Shown: positions 39,701 to 48,257, counted from the stretch's first letter. The stretch: DNA of 64,000 nucleotides from Tachypleus tridentatus (GCF_004210375.1 NC_134830.1:8804001-8868000); one strand, 5' to 3'. Numbers and translations: made by a program. The notes: generated from the letters alone by a model not told the origin.

Positions 39701-42700
39701 TAAGATCTCATGAAAACCTTTAATATATCTTGTTATTCACAGTTGTCTTTTTCATGGGAATAACTTGATTCCCTCTTTTCTAGAGTTTTTCAGCTTTACA
39801 AGAAAAGTTTGTTCCTGATGAAGGCAGGAGTCCTCGCTATCAGGCCAAAATGAATGAAATATCTGCTCTTGCTGAGAAGTTTGGATGTACCAAAACTCAA
39901 CTTGCAATTGGTATGTATATTTTTGTTTGAAAAATGTGTTCATCCTTCTTGGAGTTTGTTTTTGTGAAGAAGTGATCTTTTTAATATGACCCATTGTATC
40001 ACCTCCTGGACAACATTGTACTTCAGGATATTTTGTAAACTTGTATATATACACTTCAAAACATAGTTAATAAATCATATTTTAATAGTATTTAGGCTTT
40101 ACGTTCCTTAATTTTATAAAGAAATATACAGGGAGATTAAGGATTTTAAGACATGAGAATTGACATTTGATCTGTTTTCCCTCTTTTCTGATTTACTTAT
40201 GTTTGATTTTACATTTCTTTAAAGTGATAACTTAGTACCGAGACAAAATATAATTTCTGTAACCTTCAATCTTGTTTGTTTATGCTGTTTTGAACTATAA
40301 AATCAGACCCATTTGCAACATCTGTCTGTCACATTCCTCTCTTTCAGAAATTACCAAAAGTTATCTGGTGTTTAATACTGTATTATTTATAACCAATAAA
40401 AAGTGAAGGTTTTATTGTATCAAATGATGTTATATTATGTTTTCTCAACAGAGAATTGTCTATTTTGCTTCCAGTTTAAACTTTATCCCCATGGGAAACA
40501 GATTGACAATCTAGCTTAGTTTTGTAATGGCTTTTAATGCATGGTTAGAAAGCCATGTTGTGGTTTTTACGTGTTGTTATTCTGAATTTTATAGGTATAT
40601 TGTTTAATTAAATAAGAGTAACTAAATTCTAAAAAATTAGAAACTTGTTTGGTTAGGTTACATAAAATAAACTAACTGTGGCCTTCAAAACATTTGTTGT
40701 AGTTTTCATGCCTTATGTTTGAACATGTGTCATTTTAATTTAGGCTATCTTCCAGTCGTTATAGTTAAATCTTTCAGTCCCAGTCTGTTTGAAAAACGTT
40801 TACACAATCAGGCAAACCAACTTGAGTATACACAACCTTATATAGTAAAACCACGTGTAAATTAAATAATGAACTGTAATAATGGTATTTATAGTAATGT
40901 ATATAATATGAAACTTGTGAGTATTCAGTGTATGACACGGTTTTATGATTTTAAACAAAAACTTGCAAAATTTAAGTATAAAACTTGTACTGAAGAAAAA
41001 TTAGCTAAAAGGTGTTTACAGTAGTTTGTGAAATGAACCAAAGCTACAATATTACAAGGTAAAGTAAATGTAAAATTGTAATGAAGAAAAACTTAGCTGA
41101 GTATGCAGAGACATCTCAATTTGTGTTTGCAGAGTGATAAGTGAATGGTTTTGATGAACTGTGCATGAACATTTTAAACCTAAGTGAATCGAGAAAGCCC
41201 ATACAAATTGTATTTAGTGTTTTTTTTAGTAAACTACGTGTGGATTAAGTGTTGTACAAAATACTTTTGTAAATAAAAAAATAAGTTGAAATCAAACCAG
41301 TCATCCTGTGATGACAACATTGTTTAACATACTTGTTGAATTGAAAAATTTTACTAAACAAAAAACAGGTAAGATGATTCTGAATTGAGATTTCAGTATA
41401 CAATCTGGTATCAGTTTTGTAACATTTGATCAAAAAGTTTCAAAAAATGCTCCAAACAGACAAATGCAAGTGCATTACTTGTATAGGTTTTTTTCATGAG
41501 GTATGCTTGCAAGTAGCCTAAGTCAGATTGACCAATCTTTTGTAAAGTTATGTATAGAACATAACAGGTAGAATACAAAGATTTTCTGAAAAAAACAAAA
41601 CAAAAACTATTTGATATTTATTTAAAAGTTTTAGGTTTCATGTAAATGAAATTTGAAAATTTTCACATGGAGAAAAGTATTTTTCATCTTAGCATGAAAA
41701 TCACTTCACTGTGAGTAGTAAACTCTAACTTCATATAATTATCGACAGTGTTTTAAAATAAGTGTCTGATTAAAAATTATCTGGGTGTGTTTTTGTTTGG
41801 TTTTGTTTTGTTTTATGGACAGAAAACATTTAAAGTTTACTGAAAGCTTGCCAAATTTTGTGAAGAAAGATAATTATTTTTGGACATGGTATGTAAACAA
41901 CCACAGTTATAGGGTTATGTAAAATACATGAACCTGTTACAGTAATGTTTTAGGAATGAATCTAGAAAAGTGCAGTGTCACAGAAATTAGTGATGTATTA
42001 TTGTTTCCACAATTAGTATTGAAAAAGCCAGGCATGATAGGGTGCTCAACTCGCACTCTGATAGCCATAGGTTTAAATTCCTGCCCTACCAAACGTGTCT
42101 TTTCAGCTGTGATAGCATTATGGTGTTAGATTGGTAAAAGAGTAGCTTGAGAATTGGTAGTGAATGGTGATGTGTAGCTGCCTTCTCTCTAGTCTTTCAC
42201 TGCTAAATTATGGGAATCTAATTCAGATAACCATCTTACAAAGCATCCTGTATTTTAGTTGACAAGTATGCTGTAAAATAGTCACATTTCAATTATTATA
42301 CATTATATATGTATATAGGCTATTACTATTTACAAACAATTTCTTAAACTTACTGTTCTATGTTTTAAGAAAACTAAATGGAGAAGTAAAGCAAACATTT
42401 TTTAAAACTTTGTATATACATTTGAATAACCAAAAAACAATCATAATTTACTGTATCAAGACCAAAGATTTCCATTATAATTTATCAAGTTAAGCTGTAT
42501 TTTGGTCTACAAAAATATGAAATTTCAAGCAGACTAAAGGCACAACCTACTTCCTTGAAATCTTGTTTGAGAACATTGTTCTAGCCAATGAAAATAGCTG
42601 AGAAAGTCACAAGGGAAATATTCTAAGCTTTTGACTGGTTATTTATATGTCGTATATGCAAGTAAGTGTACATAAGGGACTATTTCCAATAGTGGAAGGA

Positions 42701-45429
42701 GACTAGTAGGGCAGCTGTGTTTGATTTTGTATATGGGCAATATCTCACCAAATAGAAAAGTCAGTTGGTTCTTTTATATTCTACTTTGTTTATATTGGAA
42801 TTTTAAATTTTTAATTCATACAAATCTCTAACTTACTATTTTCATCCAGTGCTGCATTCACCATTCTACGTGACACACAAAAATAATCTATTAAGTGTTT
42901 TTTTAATATTTACTTTTGTAGTATAAAAATTATTGGCATACATTCACAAAATGGTAGTTCAGTAAAATTTTGAATACAAGTCAACAAACACTGATGGGGT
43001 CTTTAATCCACCACCCATAGTGACAGGATTCAACTATTTTATCTGTTCAGAGTGAGTCATTGTAAACAAAAAGTTAAGTTGGGGAAATTCTAAATGACTG
43101 ACTGATAATTCTTCCCCTTCCTGTTTGATATATTCACCAAAACAAAACCATAAGCAGAAAACACAAATAATACATCACTTCGATCCATGAAACAACTACT
43201 AGAGTAATTCACATCACATTTGTTGTTTCAAAAATAAATAACCCACGTGTATTTGTTACACAAGCTGAACATAAACATAATAAGTAAACATAAATTTACT
43301 TTGAAATGAATAATTATAGTAGAGAGAGATTTGAATGATAAACCATCTATATACTGAATCATATGGACAGGCTCCTATACATACATCTAGGAATGAGGGT
43401 TTTAGATCTTGCACAAACCTCTGAATACCCCGACTTTTACTCTATATATTTATGTACATGTATTAATTGTAAACATCTTAATATTTCAAGATTAGTGGTA
43501 AATAGTAATGTCACTTGGGTAATTAAAAATGTTAAGTTTTTTTATTATTGTATAGGTTTTGGAATTATTTTTATATAAATAAACAACTTGTACTGTACAG
43601 ACTTACTGAACACACAATATTTAAACTGAAATTGTAACAGAGACTTGTACTTTCTGTATAATTTCCAGCCTGGAGTTTGAAGAACGAAAACGTCCACTGT
43701 GTACTTATGGGAGCTTCTACTCCAGAGCAGCTATATGAACATCTTCATGCTCTCCAGGTAAAGCAAACTGTGAATTGAAGTTACCAGTTTTTACTTCACT
43801 TTGTTCATTGTATTTACATGTAACATCATTAGCATCTCTTCAAATTAAAAGTCTATTTCTATGTTTTAAGAATAGAGTGGTGAATAAATGCAAAGCTGAG
43901 GCTGTTATAATTATATAAAAGTACATGTGGATATCCTTGTATCATTCTTTTTAATAGTTCATAGCTGAAATCAGGTAGACTTACTTCTGAAATACTTTGT
44001 TTATTCTTTGTTGGATGCTGTCAATAATTACATTTTCAAATTCTGAATGTTTGTTATGCAATACAGAAAATATTTCAGACTCCGTATTCCATTCTTCTAT
44101 GTAACTTGTTGTGCATTTCTCAAGAGAACTTACACAGGTTAGATATTTTGATGATAGGCTTTCTTATCATTGAACTTGTATCACTTTAAAAAAACACACA
44201 TCAAAATAGTACTTTGGAAACATGACATTGGCCATTGTACTTATTCACAATTATAAAATCTCATTTAATGTAATGGTGACAACTATTATGCAGTTCATTA
44301 ACTTCTGCTTTTGACTTTTGCTTGAATACATGGTAAACTTTTCACAGATTTAAAAATTGTATATTCACATCATGAATTTGGATATTTTTAGTGATTAGAC
44401 CACTTGTTTGAAATTGTTACTAATTCTTATTAAAAAATATCTGTGTATATAATAACCAAATATCTGCCATGTTCTACATCTCTGGACTGGTTAAACGTAT
44501 ATACATCTTTTTCAAGAATGTTAGTCTTTGTATGTGCTTAATTATCAATTTAAGAAAACAACTTATAAAGAACAAATTTTTTGCTGTTGACAGATTGAAA
44601 GAAATGTGAATATAAGAATGTGAATGGAGAAAACGTAGAGGGAAAGGAACTTGTTTGAGTACATATTTGTTATTGTTCGTTTTATAGGTTTGTTGTTTTA
44701 CATGTTGGTATTGTATGTATGGATGACTATTGTACAATGTCAAATACATTGATTTCAATATCTCATCTGACACTTTTTTTTTTTTAATAGAAGTGGCAAC
44801 TGTCATAAAGTGGTTACTTTTCATTTGTTTAATAAAATGACAGGAAACGGTGGTTTCCAGTTTATAAAAATAAAAATTCCCTGTAGGTATTTATGGAACC
44901 TGAGTATTCTGTTCTGCTAGATGCACCCTTTGCATGAAAACCCAGACATTTTTGCTTAAAAACAAATGCAGTTCCATTTTCCTTACTGAAATAACATGTT
45001 TGATGAAAAAATATGGTTGTAAACAGCACACTAGACAATCATATTGCATGTGTACCTTGTGAGGGATTGGATTAAGTGTGCAAAGTGTGTTTATTTAGCA
45101 GTATTTTTACTAAAATTGATTTGTTTCAGTGGATATCTGCTAGTTTGTTAATCAGTGAGGTAAACTTATTACTTGTCTTGTCTTCAGAATCCCTGCTGTT
45201 GTTTTTTATCTTTAGCATTTTAAAATTGTTTATCTGTTCCACATTTTTCATTAAATTGCAAAGTACTTTTTGTTTTTAAAAGCTGTGGTGTTTTAAATAT
45301 AAAAAATGTAAATATTAACTATAAAAAATTTTATCTCTGCAGATTGTCCCACGTTTAAACCCCCTCATTCTAAATGAAATTGAAAAAATTTTGGACAACA
45401 AGCCAATACGTCAACCTTTAATCAGGTAA
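12664..45429 (+). CDS. Hk: Voltage-gated K+ channel beta subunit (Kv-beta / Hyperkinetic), 14 coding exons
   Basis: The spliced reading from ATG 12710 gives 355 residues, close to the roughly 367 of vertebrate Kv-beta2. Kv-beta proteins are cytosolic aldo-keto reductases that bind NADPH and form a tetramer docked under the T1 domain of Shaker-type channels, coupling channel gating to redox state. Visible landmarks in order are the core start [36 protein letters not shown] with the catalytic Asp and Tyr; [10 protein letters not shown] with the catalytic Lys; [17 protein letters not shown] ending in the active-site Asn; [39 protein letters not shown]; and [13 protein letters not shown]. All 13 internal junctions keep frame. 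The oddities are one GC donor (after 27157), changed residues in the cofactor pocket, and a stop that coincides with a splice donor. No upstream coding exon was found. Confidence 0.96.
13526..13569 (+). CDS. Hk: Kv-beta exon 2
   Basis: This 44-base exon (acceptor ttcag, donor gtaagc) encodes [15 protein letters not shown], the first strand of the aldo-keto reductase barrel. It joins exon 1 by completing an Arg codon and leaves one base for the next Gly. Confidence 0.95.
14243..14280 (+). CDS. Hk: Kv-beta exon 3 (38-base microexon)
   Basis: This is the shortest exon (acceptor ttgccag, donor gtacaa). It encodes [12 protein letters not shown] and matches TWVTFGGQITDE of the vertebrate proteins nearly residue for residue. 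Confidence 0.95.
14382..14640 (+). repeat. SINE, tRNA-Thr-like family, diverged
   Basis: The family order is kept (ggcttagtgcagttag head, caccaaacatgtccac, tattataatgtgatagtcaa, cccactgttcattggg, ttccctctcgtctttcag, tgaaattt end) but with many substitutions. It lies in the intron after exon 3. Confidence 0.7.
15019..15172. repeat. Long palindrome (snapback element), about 71-bp arms
   Basis: The left arm (15019-15089, starting tatgcaaaaacggctcg) and the right arm (15102-15172) are nearly perfect inverse complements separated by about 12 bases (gacgatgaccga). The arms contain the motif gtcgaaacgttgttcgctc. The outer end of the right arm matches the 42-bp insertion at 8729-8770. I believe similar gtcgaaacgttgttc motifs occur near the ends of Penelope-like elements in other animals, but that link is from memory. 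The two ORFs reading through here on opposite strands are by-products of the palindrome. Confidence 0.85.
16510..16589 (+). CDS. Hk: Kv-beta exon 4, catalytic Asp and Tyr
   Basis: The exon (acceptor ttgtag, donor gtaagc) encodes [15 protein letters not shown] followed by [11 protein letters not shown]. The D and Y of DTADIY are the first two members of the aldo-keto reductase catalytic tetrad. Confidence 0.97.
17074..17118 (+). CDS. Hk: Kv-beta exon 5
   Basis: This 45-base exon (acceptor tttcag, donor gttagt) encodes [15 protein letters not shown], matching KAEVVLGNIIKKKGW of vertebrate Kv-beta. Confidence 0.95.
18008..18072 (+). repeat. SINE 3' fragment (tRNA-Thr-like family)
   Basis: Only the tail end of the family is present: attagggatagctgtgcaca, then gatagcc, tgtagctt and gggaaattc. 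It lies in the intron before exon 6. Confidence 0.6.
18216..18260 (+). CDS. Hk: Kv-beta exon 6, catalytic Lys
   Basis: This 45-base exon (acceptor ttcag, donor gtaagt) encodes [16 protein letters not shown]. The K of TTK is the catalytic lysine. Confidence 0.96.
19002..19115 (+). repeat. SINE, tRNA-Val-like family
   Basis: The head (ccagttgctctacaac), the middle (gcttatgacattaaaag), the B-box-like gggtttcaataccta and the tail (tgagcttagcacaaatgtag, then an aacaaac-type end) follow the family order. It overlaps the 3' edge of the - strand Penelope-like copy. Confidence 0.65.
19145..19875 (-). mobile_element. Penelope-like retroelement copy, 3' part, inverted relative to the next
   Basis: On the - strand, 19839-19615 encodes the GIY-YIG endonuclease block ([15 protein letters not shown], then [16 protein letters not shown]) that ends Penelope-like element polyproteins and nicks target DNA. 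Downstream of it lie the 43-bp tandem repeats (19421-19630) and a tail that matches the + strand copy at 20945-21215. Only the last part of the element is present; the reverse transcriptase part is missing from this copy. Confidence 0.85.
19421..19630. repeat. 43-bp tandem repeat, about 4.7 copies
   Basis: Copies of a unit reading tagtgaaggtttaagtgttg and then gtatcaaatgatcttgattt begin at 19421, 19464, 19507, 19550 and 19592. The last copy is altered and runs into the end of the inverted GIY-YIG reading frame, so the array expanded from sequence just 3' of the Penelope-like ORF. The + strand copy has no such array. Confidence 0.92.
19935..21215 (+). mobile_element. Penelope-like retroelement, RT to GIY-YIG, decayed
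   Basis: In broken frames the + strand encodes reverse transcriptase blocks [20 protein letters not shown], then [13 protein letters not shown] at the active site, [13 protein letters not shown], the linker [20 protein letters not shown], and the endonuclease block [15 protein letters not shown] followed by LVTRIKEHK (about 20735-20830). This order is specific to Penelope-like elements with a C-terminal GIY-YIG domain. Several stops and frameshifts, and Asn for the first catalytic Asp of YVDD, show that it is dead. It is 5'-truncated and lies next to the inverted copy in the intron between Kv-beta exons 6 and 7. Confidence 0.9.
21885..22157. repeat. 56-bp tandem repeat, 5 copies
   Basis: Units starting gatacacaaacattctatag begin at 21885, 21941, 21995, 22051 and 22107. 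The second copy lacks two bases. The unit ends in an AT-rich stretch with ggttaatattgttatt. The - strand ORF at 21825-22007 is a reading of this array. Confidence 0.93.
22345..22400. repeat. Two adjacent palindromes
   Basis: ACTTGTGTTAACACAAGT (22345-22362) is an exact 18-bp palindrome. Twelve bases further, 22375-22400 is a 26-bp near-perfect palindrome with arms agcatgacat and gtgtcatgct. I see no ORF or known element here. Confidence 0.8.
23151..24038. repeat. 68-bp minisatellite, 13 copies, with higher-order pattern
   Basis: Units starting tgatgtatgagtagttggtt repeat every 68 bases 13 times. Two versions differ at linked sites: A has gatattac and B has gacattgc; the first copy is mixed (gacattac). 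The order is mixed,B,A,B,B,A,B,A,B,B,A,B,B, so the array grew by multi-unit steps. Each unit holds a small hairpin (agtgaa...ttcact). Copy 8 has an extra ggt, and copy 9 starts tgatgatatgag. Confidence 0.95.
25087..25441. repeat. 60-bp minisatellite, 6 copies
   Basis: Units starting gtgttccaattcagtttgca begin at 25087, 25141, 25201, 25261, 25322 and 25382; the first is 54 bases long. Because the unit is a multiple of three, three overlapping ORFs (two +, one -) stay open through the array. None looks like a real protein. The array lies between the gag and pol remnants of the Ty3/gypsy element. Confidence 0.93.
27114..27157 (+). CDS. Hk: Kv-beta exon 7, followed by a GC splice donor
   Basis: This 44-base exon (acceptor gttactag) encodes [14 protein letters not shown] and matches [14 protein letters not shown] of vertebrate Kv-beta. 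Both junction phases fit only these ends. The downstream donor reads GAAG|GCAAGT, that is, GC in place of GT but otherwise at consensus. No GT site nearby keeps the frame into exon 8. Confidence 0.93.
27400..28640. other. Purine-rich + strand, with a SINE inside
   Basis: Apart from the SINE at 27844-28068, the + strand here is dominated by A and G (runs such as ggagggaaaaagataagagg), unlike the T-rich introns around it. The - strand ORFs over it are correspondingly rich in Phe, Leu and Ser and look like chance. No element ends were found. Confidence 0.5.
27844..28068 (+). repeat. SINE, tRNA-Thr-like family, internally deleted
   Basis: The head (gcccgacctggtcaggtggg) runs to ctgagg and then jumps to ggcgttataatgtgacggtc, so the B-box and the first part of the body are missing. 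The rest, to tgcaggaaattcc, is well conserved. Confidence 0.9.
28641..31085. other. Remainder of GC-AG intron, nothing recognised
   Basis: The stretch is AT-rich intron. A fragment at about 30738-30770 (cagggtggtgcaaaattcat) resembles the outer end of some mariner-type elements, but no matching second end was found. The short ORFs are low-complexity. Confidence 0.4.
31086..31172 (+). CDS. Hk: Kv-beta exon 8, active-site Asn
   Basis: The exon (acceptor attcag, donor gtattt) encodes [19 protein letters not shown] and then KSDPMCPME. The N before KSDP aligns with the active-site Asn of Kv-beta, the position that is His in most aldo-keto reductases. Confidence 0.97.
31481..31566 (+). CDS. Hk: Kv-beta exon 9
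   Basis: The exon (acceptor attttag, donor gtaagt) encodes [19 protein letters not shown] and then [10 protein letters not shown]. The SRW motif contacts the NADPH cofactor in the family. Confidence 0.97.
31850..32112. mobile_element. hAT-type MITE, 263 bp
   Basis: The left end CAGTGGTTTTCAAACTTTTT matches the inverse of the right end (read inward: CAGTGTTTGCCAAAGTGGGG). Flanks tcctaacc (31842-31849) and ttctaact (32113-32120) agree at six of eight bases, an aged 8-bp duplication as known for hAT transposons. There is no transposase inside. The ORF at 31962-32165 is a chance reading of it. Confidence 0.8.
32121..33426. other. Intron sequence, nothing recognised
   Basis: This is AT-rich intron between Kv-beta exons 9 and 10. 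No element ends, SINE or exon-like block was seen. Confidence 0.4.
33427..33518. repeat. Perfect 28-bp inverted repeat with 36-base spacer
   Basis: The left arm 33427-33454 (aaatttcatgttgtttaaaa, continuing cttcttaa) and the right arm 33491-33518 are exact inverse complements. The spacer adds a further pairing (cagaaaa... against ctgttaag next to the arms), so the transcript could form one long stem. It lies in the intron between exons 9 and 10. Confidence 0.9.
34860..35930. repeat. Diverged interspersed repeat, copy 1 (unclassified)
   Basis: Ordered blocks here recur around 40240-41140: a tattatttataac stretch, tatcaaatgat followed by atattatgtt, attgtctattt, a caagctttacac/taaactttatcc block, agtaactaaa with ctaaaaa-type runs, and tttgcagagtgat. 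The identity is patchy. No coding sequence or ends were identified. Confidence 0.5.
36413..37486. mobile_element. Probable decayed hAT-type element
   Basis: The left side carries tgtggttctcaaactctgt (from about 36413) and the right side carries cagtttggaaaccacta (to about 37486). These are inverse matches to each other and to the hAT ends at 31850. The target duplication could not be recognised, and the pairing over about 1.07 kb is an inference. Confidence 0.45.
37868..37988 (+). CDS. Hk: Kv-beta exon 10
   Basis: The exon (acceptor atatag, donor gtacat) encodes [20 protein letters not shown], then [20 protein letters not shown]. The [11 protein letters not shown] block includes the cofactor-contacting Gln and the conserved family signature. 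Confidence 0.97.
38025..38063. repeat. Short inverted repeat
   Basis: aacatgttatcaact and agttgataacgtgtt are inverse complements with one mismatch, separated by 9 bases. The pair lies 37 bases after exon 10. Confidence 0.7.
38299..38575 (+). repeat. SINE, tRNA-Thr-like family, full length
   Basis: The head (agcctggcatagccatatg), ggattcaaatcactgtcac, the body (caagcatgctcgtcctttc) and the tail (tagctcttgtgattgctttg, then aaaacaaac) are all present. It lies in the intron between exons 10 and 11. Confidence 0.88.
39346..39440 (+). CDS. Hk: Kv-beta exon 11, cofactor loop
   Basis: The exon (acceptor ctgtcag, donor gtagga, a weak site) encodes [20 protein letters not shown], then [12 protein letters not shown]. 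This aligns with the loop that closes over NADPH. Compared with the vertebrate SPLACG...GKY, it has Gln for Leu, Phe for Cys and Phe for Tyr. Confidence 0.95.
39784..39910 (+). CDS. Hk: Kv-beta exon 12
   Basis: The exon (acceptor ttctag, donor gtatgt) encodes [20 protein letters not shown], then [15 protein letters not shown] and TKTQLAI. The second half aligns with [21 protein letters not shown] of vertebrates; the first half is divergent. Confidence 0.95.
40240..41140. repeat. Diverged interspersed repeat, copy 2 (unclassified)
   Basis: This carries the same ordered blocks as 34860-35930 in the same orientation, with roughly 5.3 kb between matching points. A duplicated unclassified transposon is the simplest explanation. 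No ends or coding parts were found. Confidence 0.5.
42026..42246 (+). repeat. SINE, tRNA-Thr-like family, diverged
   Basis: The head (agccaggcatgatagggtg), caaacgtgtcttttcagctg, ttggtaaaagagtagcttga, the ccttctctctagtctttcac block and the end of the body are recognisable. It lies in the intron between exons 12 and 13. Confidence 0.8.
42247..43668. other. Intron sequence, nothing recognised
   Basis: This is AT-rich intron. The ORF at 43363-43578 has no recognisable domain and is probably chance. Confidence 0.4.
43669..43757 (+). CDS. Hk: Kv-beta exon 13, C-terminal cofactor-binding block
   Basis: The exon (acceptor ttccag, donor gtaaag) encodes [20 protein letters not shown], then [10 protein letters not shown]. 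It aligns with [20 protein letters not shown] and QLMENIGAIQ of vertebrates. The final cofactor-contact Asn is His here. Confidence 0.97.
45343..45429 (+). CDS. Hk: Kv-beta exon 14, C-terminus and possible stop
   Basis: The exon (acceptor ctctgcag) encodes [19 protein letters not shown], then KPIRQPLIR and TAA at 45427-45429. The stop overlaps a donor-like site, ATCAG|GTAACT (exon end 45425). The reading can therefore end here (355 residues) or splice on. No AATAAA lies close downstream; the nearest I see are beyond 47.2 kb. Confidence 0.93.
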   Translation: MVPRLNPLILNEIEKILDNKPIRQPLIR

Positions 45430-46640
45430 CTAAAGACACACAAGGAATTCCTAACCAATAGGAAGTCCTATTCCTCATTTTACTGGCTGCTATAAGAAGG
45501 ACTTTCTTAATATGGAAAAATGCCTCAAGGTAGTTGAAATGAGCAGTTCTGGAGAAACAGCTTCAACAATTTAGAAATATTTGTAGGAGAGGGTATTGAA
45601 TGATTTATGAATGAAAAATATATTTAATGATTACAGGAAACATTTGAATATATTTATAAATTTGTGGTTGTGAGTTTCACAGATTGTCTTTAACTCAAGA
45701 GTTTGCTCCTAGTTAAGTTGAAGAATCTAGTCCTTTAGTTATGTTTACTTGCATCTCTCAGATATCCTTACTTCTCATTGTTTTACAGAGGGACCATAAC
45801 ATAATTACCACAGTTTTATATGGCTCAGTTGTGTAAAAATCATTAGGATCAGTTGTGTTTGTGTGCATACAAATGGTGTTATATTACTATTAAGAATCTA
45901 ACAAAATGTCTAGTTATTGTAAACATTATTATAGCATCTGAGTGAAGTTGTTTTCACATCTATCAGTTTACAATATCCTTGTTTCTGAAGTTACCAAAGA
46001 ACCTTTAGCTTCTTTCCTCTATCTTAAACACACAGTTTATATAATTGAGTAAACTTGGCTCGATTCCATGTGTCAAAAACATGTAAATATTAGTAAGTAT
46101 TACACAACATTTGTAATATGCAAATAAGAAACTTTTGACCTCTTATGAGGTTAGGTTGGAAGAACTGTAGTTTTGGTCAGAATACATAACCAACATGTTT
46201 CATGGATCAATACATCCAGTGTTAGATGTATGTCATAGGTCTTTATCTTGATATTATTGGCTCCTTTGTGAAAAACTGATATTTTGGACAACTTGCACAC
46301 AGACACACACGTATACCTAAATATTGACAAAATGTAATATTGGTGTAATAAGAGAAGTGAAAAGAACAGTTTACATGAAGTTTATCTGTTATTACATAAT
46401 ACACTGACAATATCTATGTATGGTATTGCATTAAATGCTTTGTGTACATCTTAATTATCTTTTTTACCTGAATTGTGACAGATATTGATGTTTTTGAAGG
46501 AGTAAGGAACAGATGTTTGAGTGATATATATGACACTAGTTTTGTGCAAAGCACGTTGTGGTTCCTTGAATATTGAATATAGTTGAGTTTATGTTGAGGC
46601 AAGAAAGATGTAGTTTTGTATAAATGCAACTCAAAATTTT
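45430..46640. other. 3' UTR or last intron, nothing else recognised
   Basis: This is AT-rich sequence after the possible stop of the Kv-beta gene. The - strand ORF at 46414-46629 has no domain. Confidence 0.4.
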
Positions 46641-46964
46641 GTAGGTAGATATTAGTATAGAAAGTATTTGTAGGTAGATATTAGTATAGAAAGTATTTGT
46701 AGGTAGATATTAGTATAGAAAGTATTTGTAGGTAGATATTAGTATAGAAAGTATTTGTAGGTAGATATTAGTATAGAAAGTATTTGTAGGTAGATATTAG
46801 TATAGAAAGTATTTGTAGGTAGATATTAGTATAGAAAGTATTTGTAGGTAGATATTAGTATAGAAAGTATTTGTAGGTAGATATTAGTATAGAAAGTATT
46901 TTTAGGTAGATATTTGTATAGAAAGTATTTGTAGGTAGATATTAGTATAGAAAGTATTTGTAGT
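46641..46964. repeat. 29-bp minisatellite, about 11 copies
   Basis: The unit gtaggtagatattagtatag continuing aaagtattt repeats from 46641, with only a ttt/ttg change near 46901 and an attt/atta change near 46911. The near identity of the copies indicates recent expansion. Confidence 0.95.
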
Positions 46965-48202
46965 AATTTTTTATGAGAAACCCACTTGAATTAAAATTGC
47001 ATCCCTGAATGGTTGTAAACTTGAAGATGACTTATGAAGGTTGAAATGTTCTCTGCTTTTATTAGCAAAAGTCTTAATATCCATATCAGCCATTCCGAGA
47101 AACATTTTTGTGGTAATTTTATTGATTGTATGCCCATACGTATGAATGAACCTGCATATATAGACATTGCTCTTTTCATTACTTTATAGTTTAAGCAGCC
47201 AACTTGTTAAAAAATAAGTTGATTTGCTCTAAAGTGGAATTGAATAATAAAAACCTTATGTAAAGATGTTTTGTCTTGTTGGAAATAAATCATAACAAGA
47301 TGTGCTTCCTTTAGCTGGATAGCTACAAAGTTGAATAATTTAAAATGAAAAAGGTAAAAAATACATGAAAAATTGTGCTTCATCTATCCTCACATTCCAC
47401 CCCTCCCATTTCAGAACATGCAGTTATCTAATTAATTTATGTCATGATACATTACGTCAAATAAATAAGAAAGCAACATTTTTTTCCATCATCAATCTGT
47501 AATTTCCTTCTTTGATGATTATTTTCTAGAATTATTTTAAATAAAAGATGAACTATTATTGTCATAAGATTGTGCATGTTCAAGTTCTAGAAAATCTGGG
47601 GAAATGTTGAAATTAATCTGACCTCTTTGTGTGTTCATAAGTGCATATGAGTTTAAGGATTCATTCAAAACAAATAGATCAATATCATATATTCAGTGAA
47701 ATACACTGACTAGAAAGAAATGGAACTTGCAAACTTGCTATCCAAGTTGATGTATTTTTAAATAACATCTTGTATCATTTCTTTAAATATTTTCTGTAGT
47801 GTGAAAGTTTCTATTGCATTAAAATGTCTAATTTTCATCATAAGTAGTAGTTTTATTTTGTTATTAAAACAAATTGTTAAACTTGTTCCAAGAGTGACTG
47901 GTAGGGAGTTATGTAATTTGTTTTGATCTTATGTATTATTTATTAATTATTAATTTTGACAAAATATTTTATAAAATTTAAGGTTTTTTGTTATATAGTA
48001 GGTTTTACTAGTAACATATTATTTTGAAGTAATATATGCAGTGTATTAATTTTATACTTATTAATTGACTGTTTTTGTTTTCTATATTTTTTTAATGTTT
48101 AAAATGTAAGTGAGGTTTTTAGTTGAGTCTATGGATGCTTATATTTTTCCTGCATTATTTGAAATAATAATTTTTTTTATTGCAACCTTGGTAATGGAGC
48201 AG

Positions 48203-48257
48203 AACTAACTGGAGGCCTTCGCTCTCTGAAGCCGAACATAATTCCAAGGAGTCTTGA
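48203..48257 (+). CDS. Hk: Candidate alternative last exon of the Kv-beta gene
   Basis: After the acceptor ggagcag at 48202, the frame that continues exon 14 (AG|A = Arg) reads TNWRPSLSEAEHNSKES and stops at TGA 48255-48257, for a total of 372 residues. The block is clearly richer in G and C than its surroundings. From memory, insect Hyperkinetic ends with RPPMIST, and the spliced form here reads RQPLIRT, so the Thr would be kept. The polypyrimidine tract sits rather far upstream. There is no transcript evidence. Confidence 0.45.

Noticed and set aside
39752-40054. 100-codon - strand ORF
   Set aside because: It is the antisense shadow of Kv-beta exon 12.
44474-44824. 116-codon - strand ORF
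   Set aside because: The composition is that of AT-rich intron read backwards; no domain or start context, and it lies between Kv-beta exons 13 and 14.
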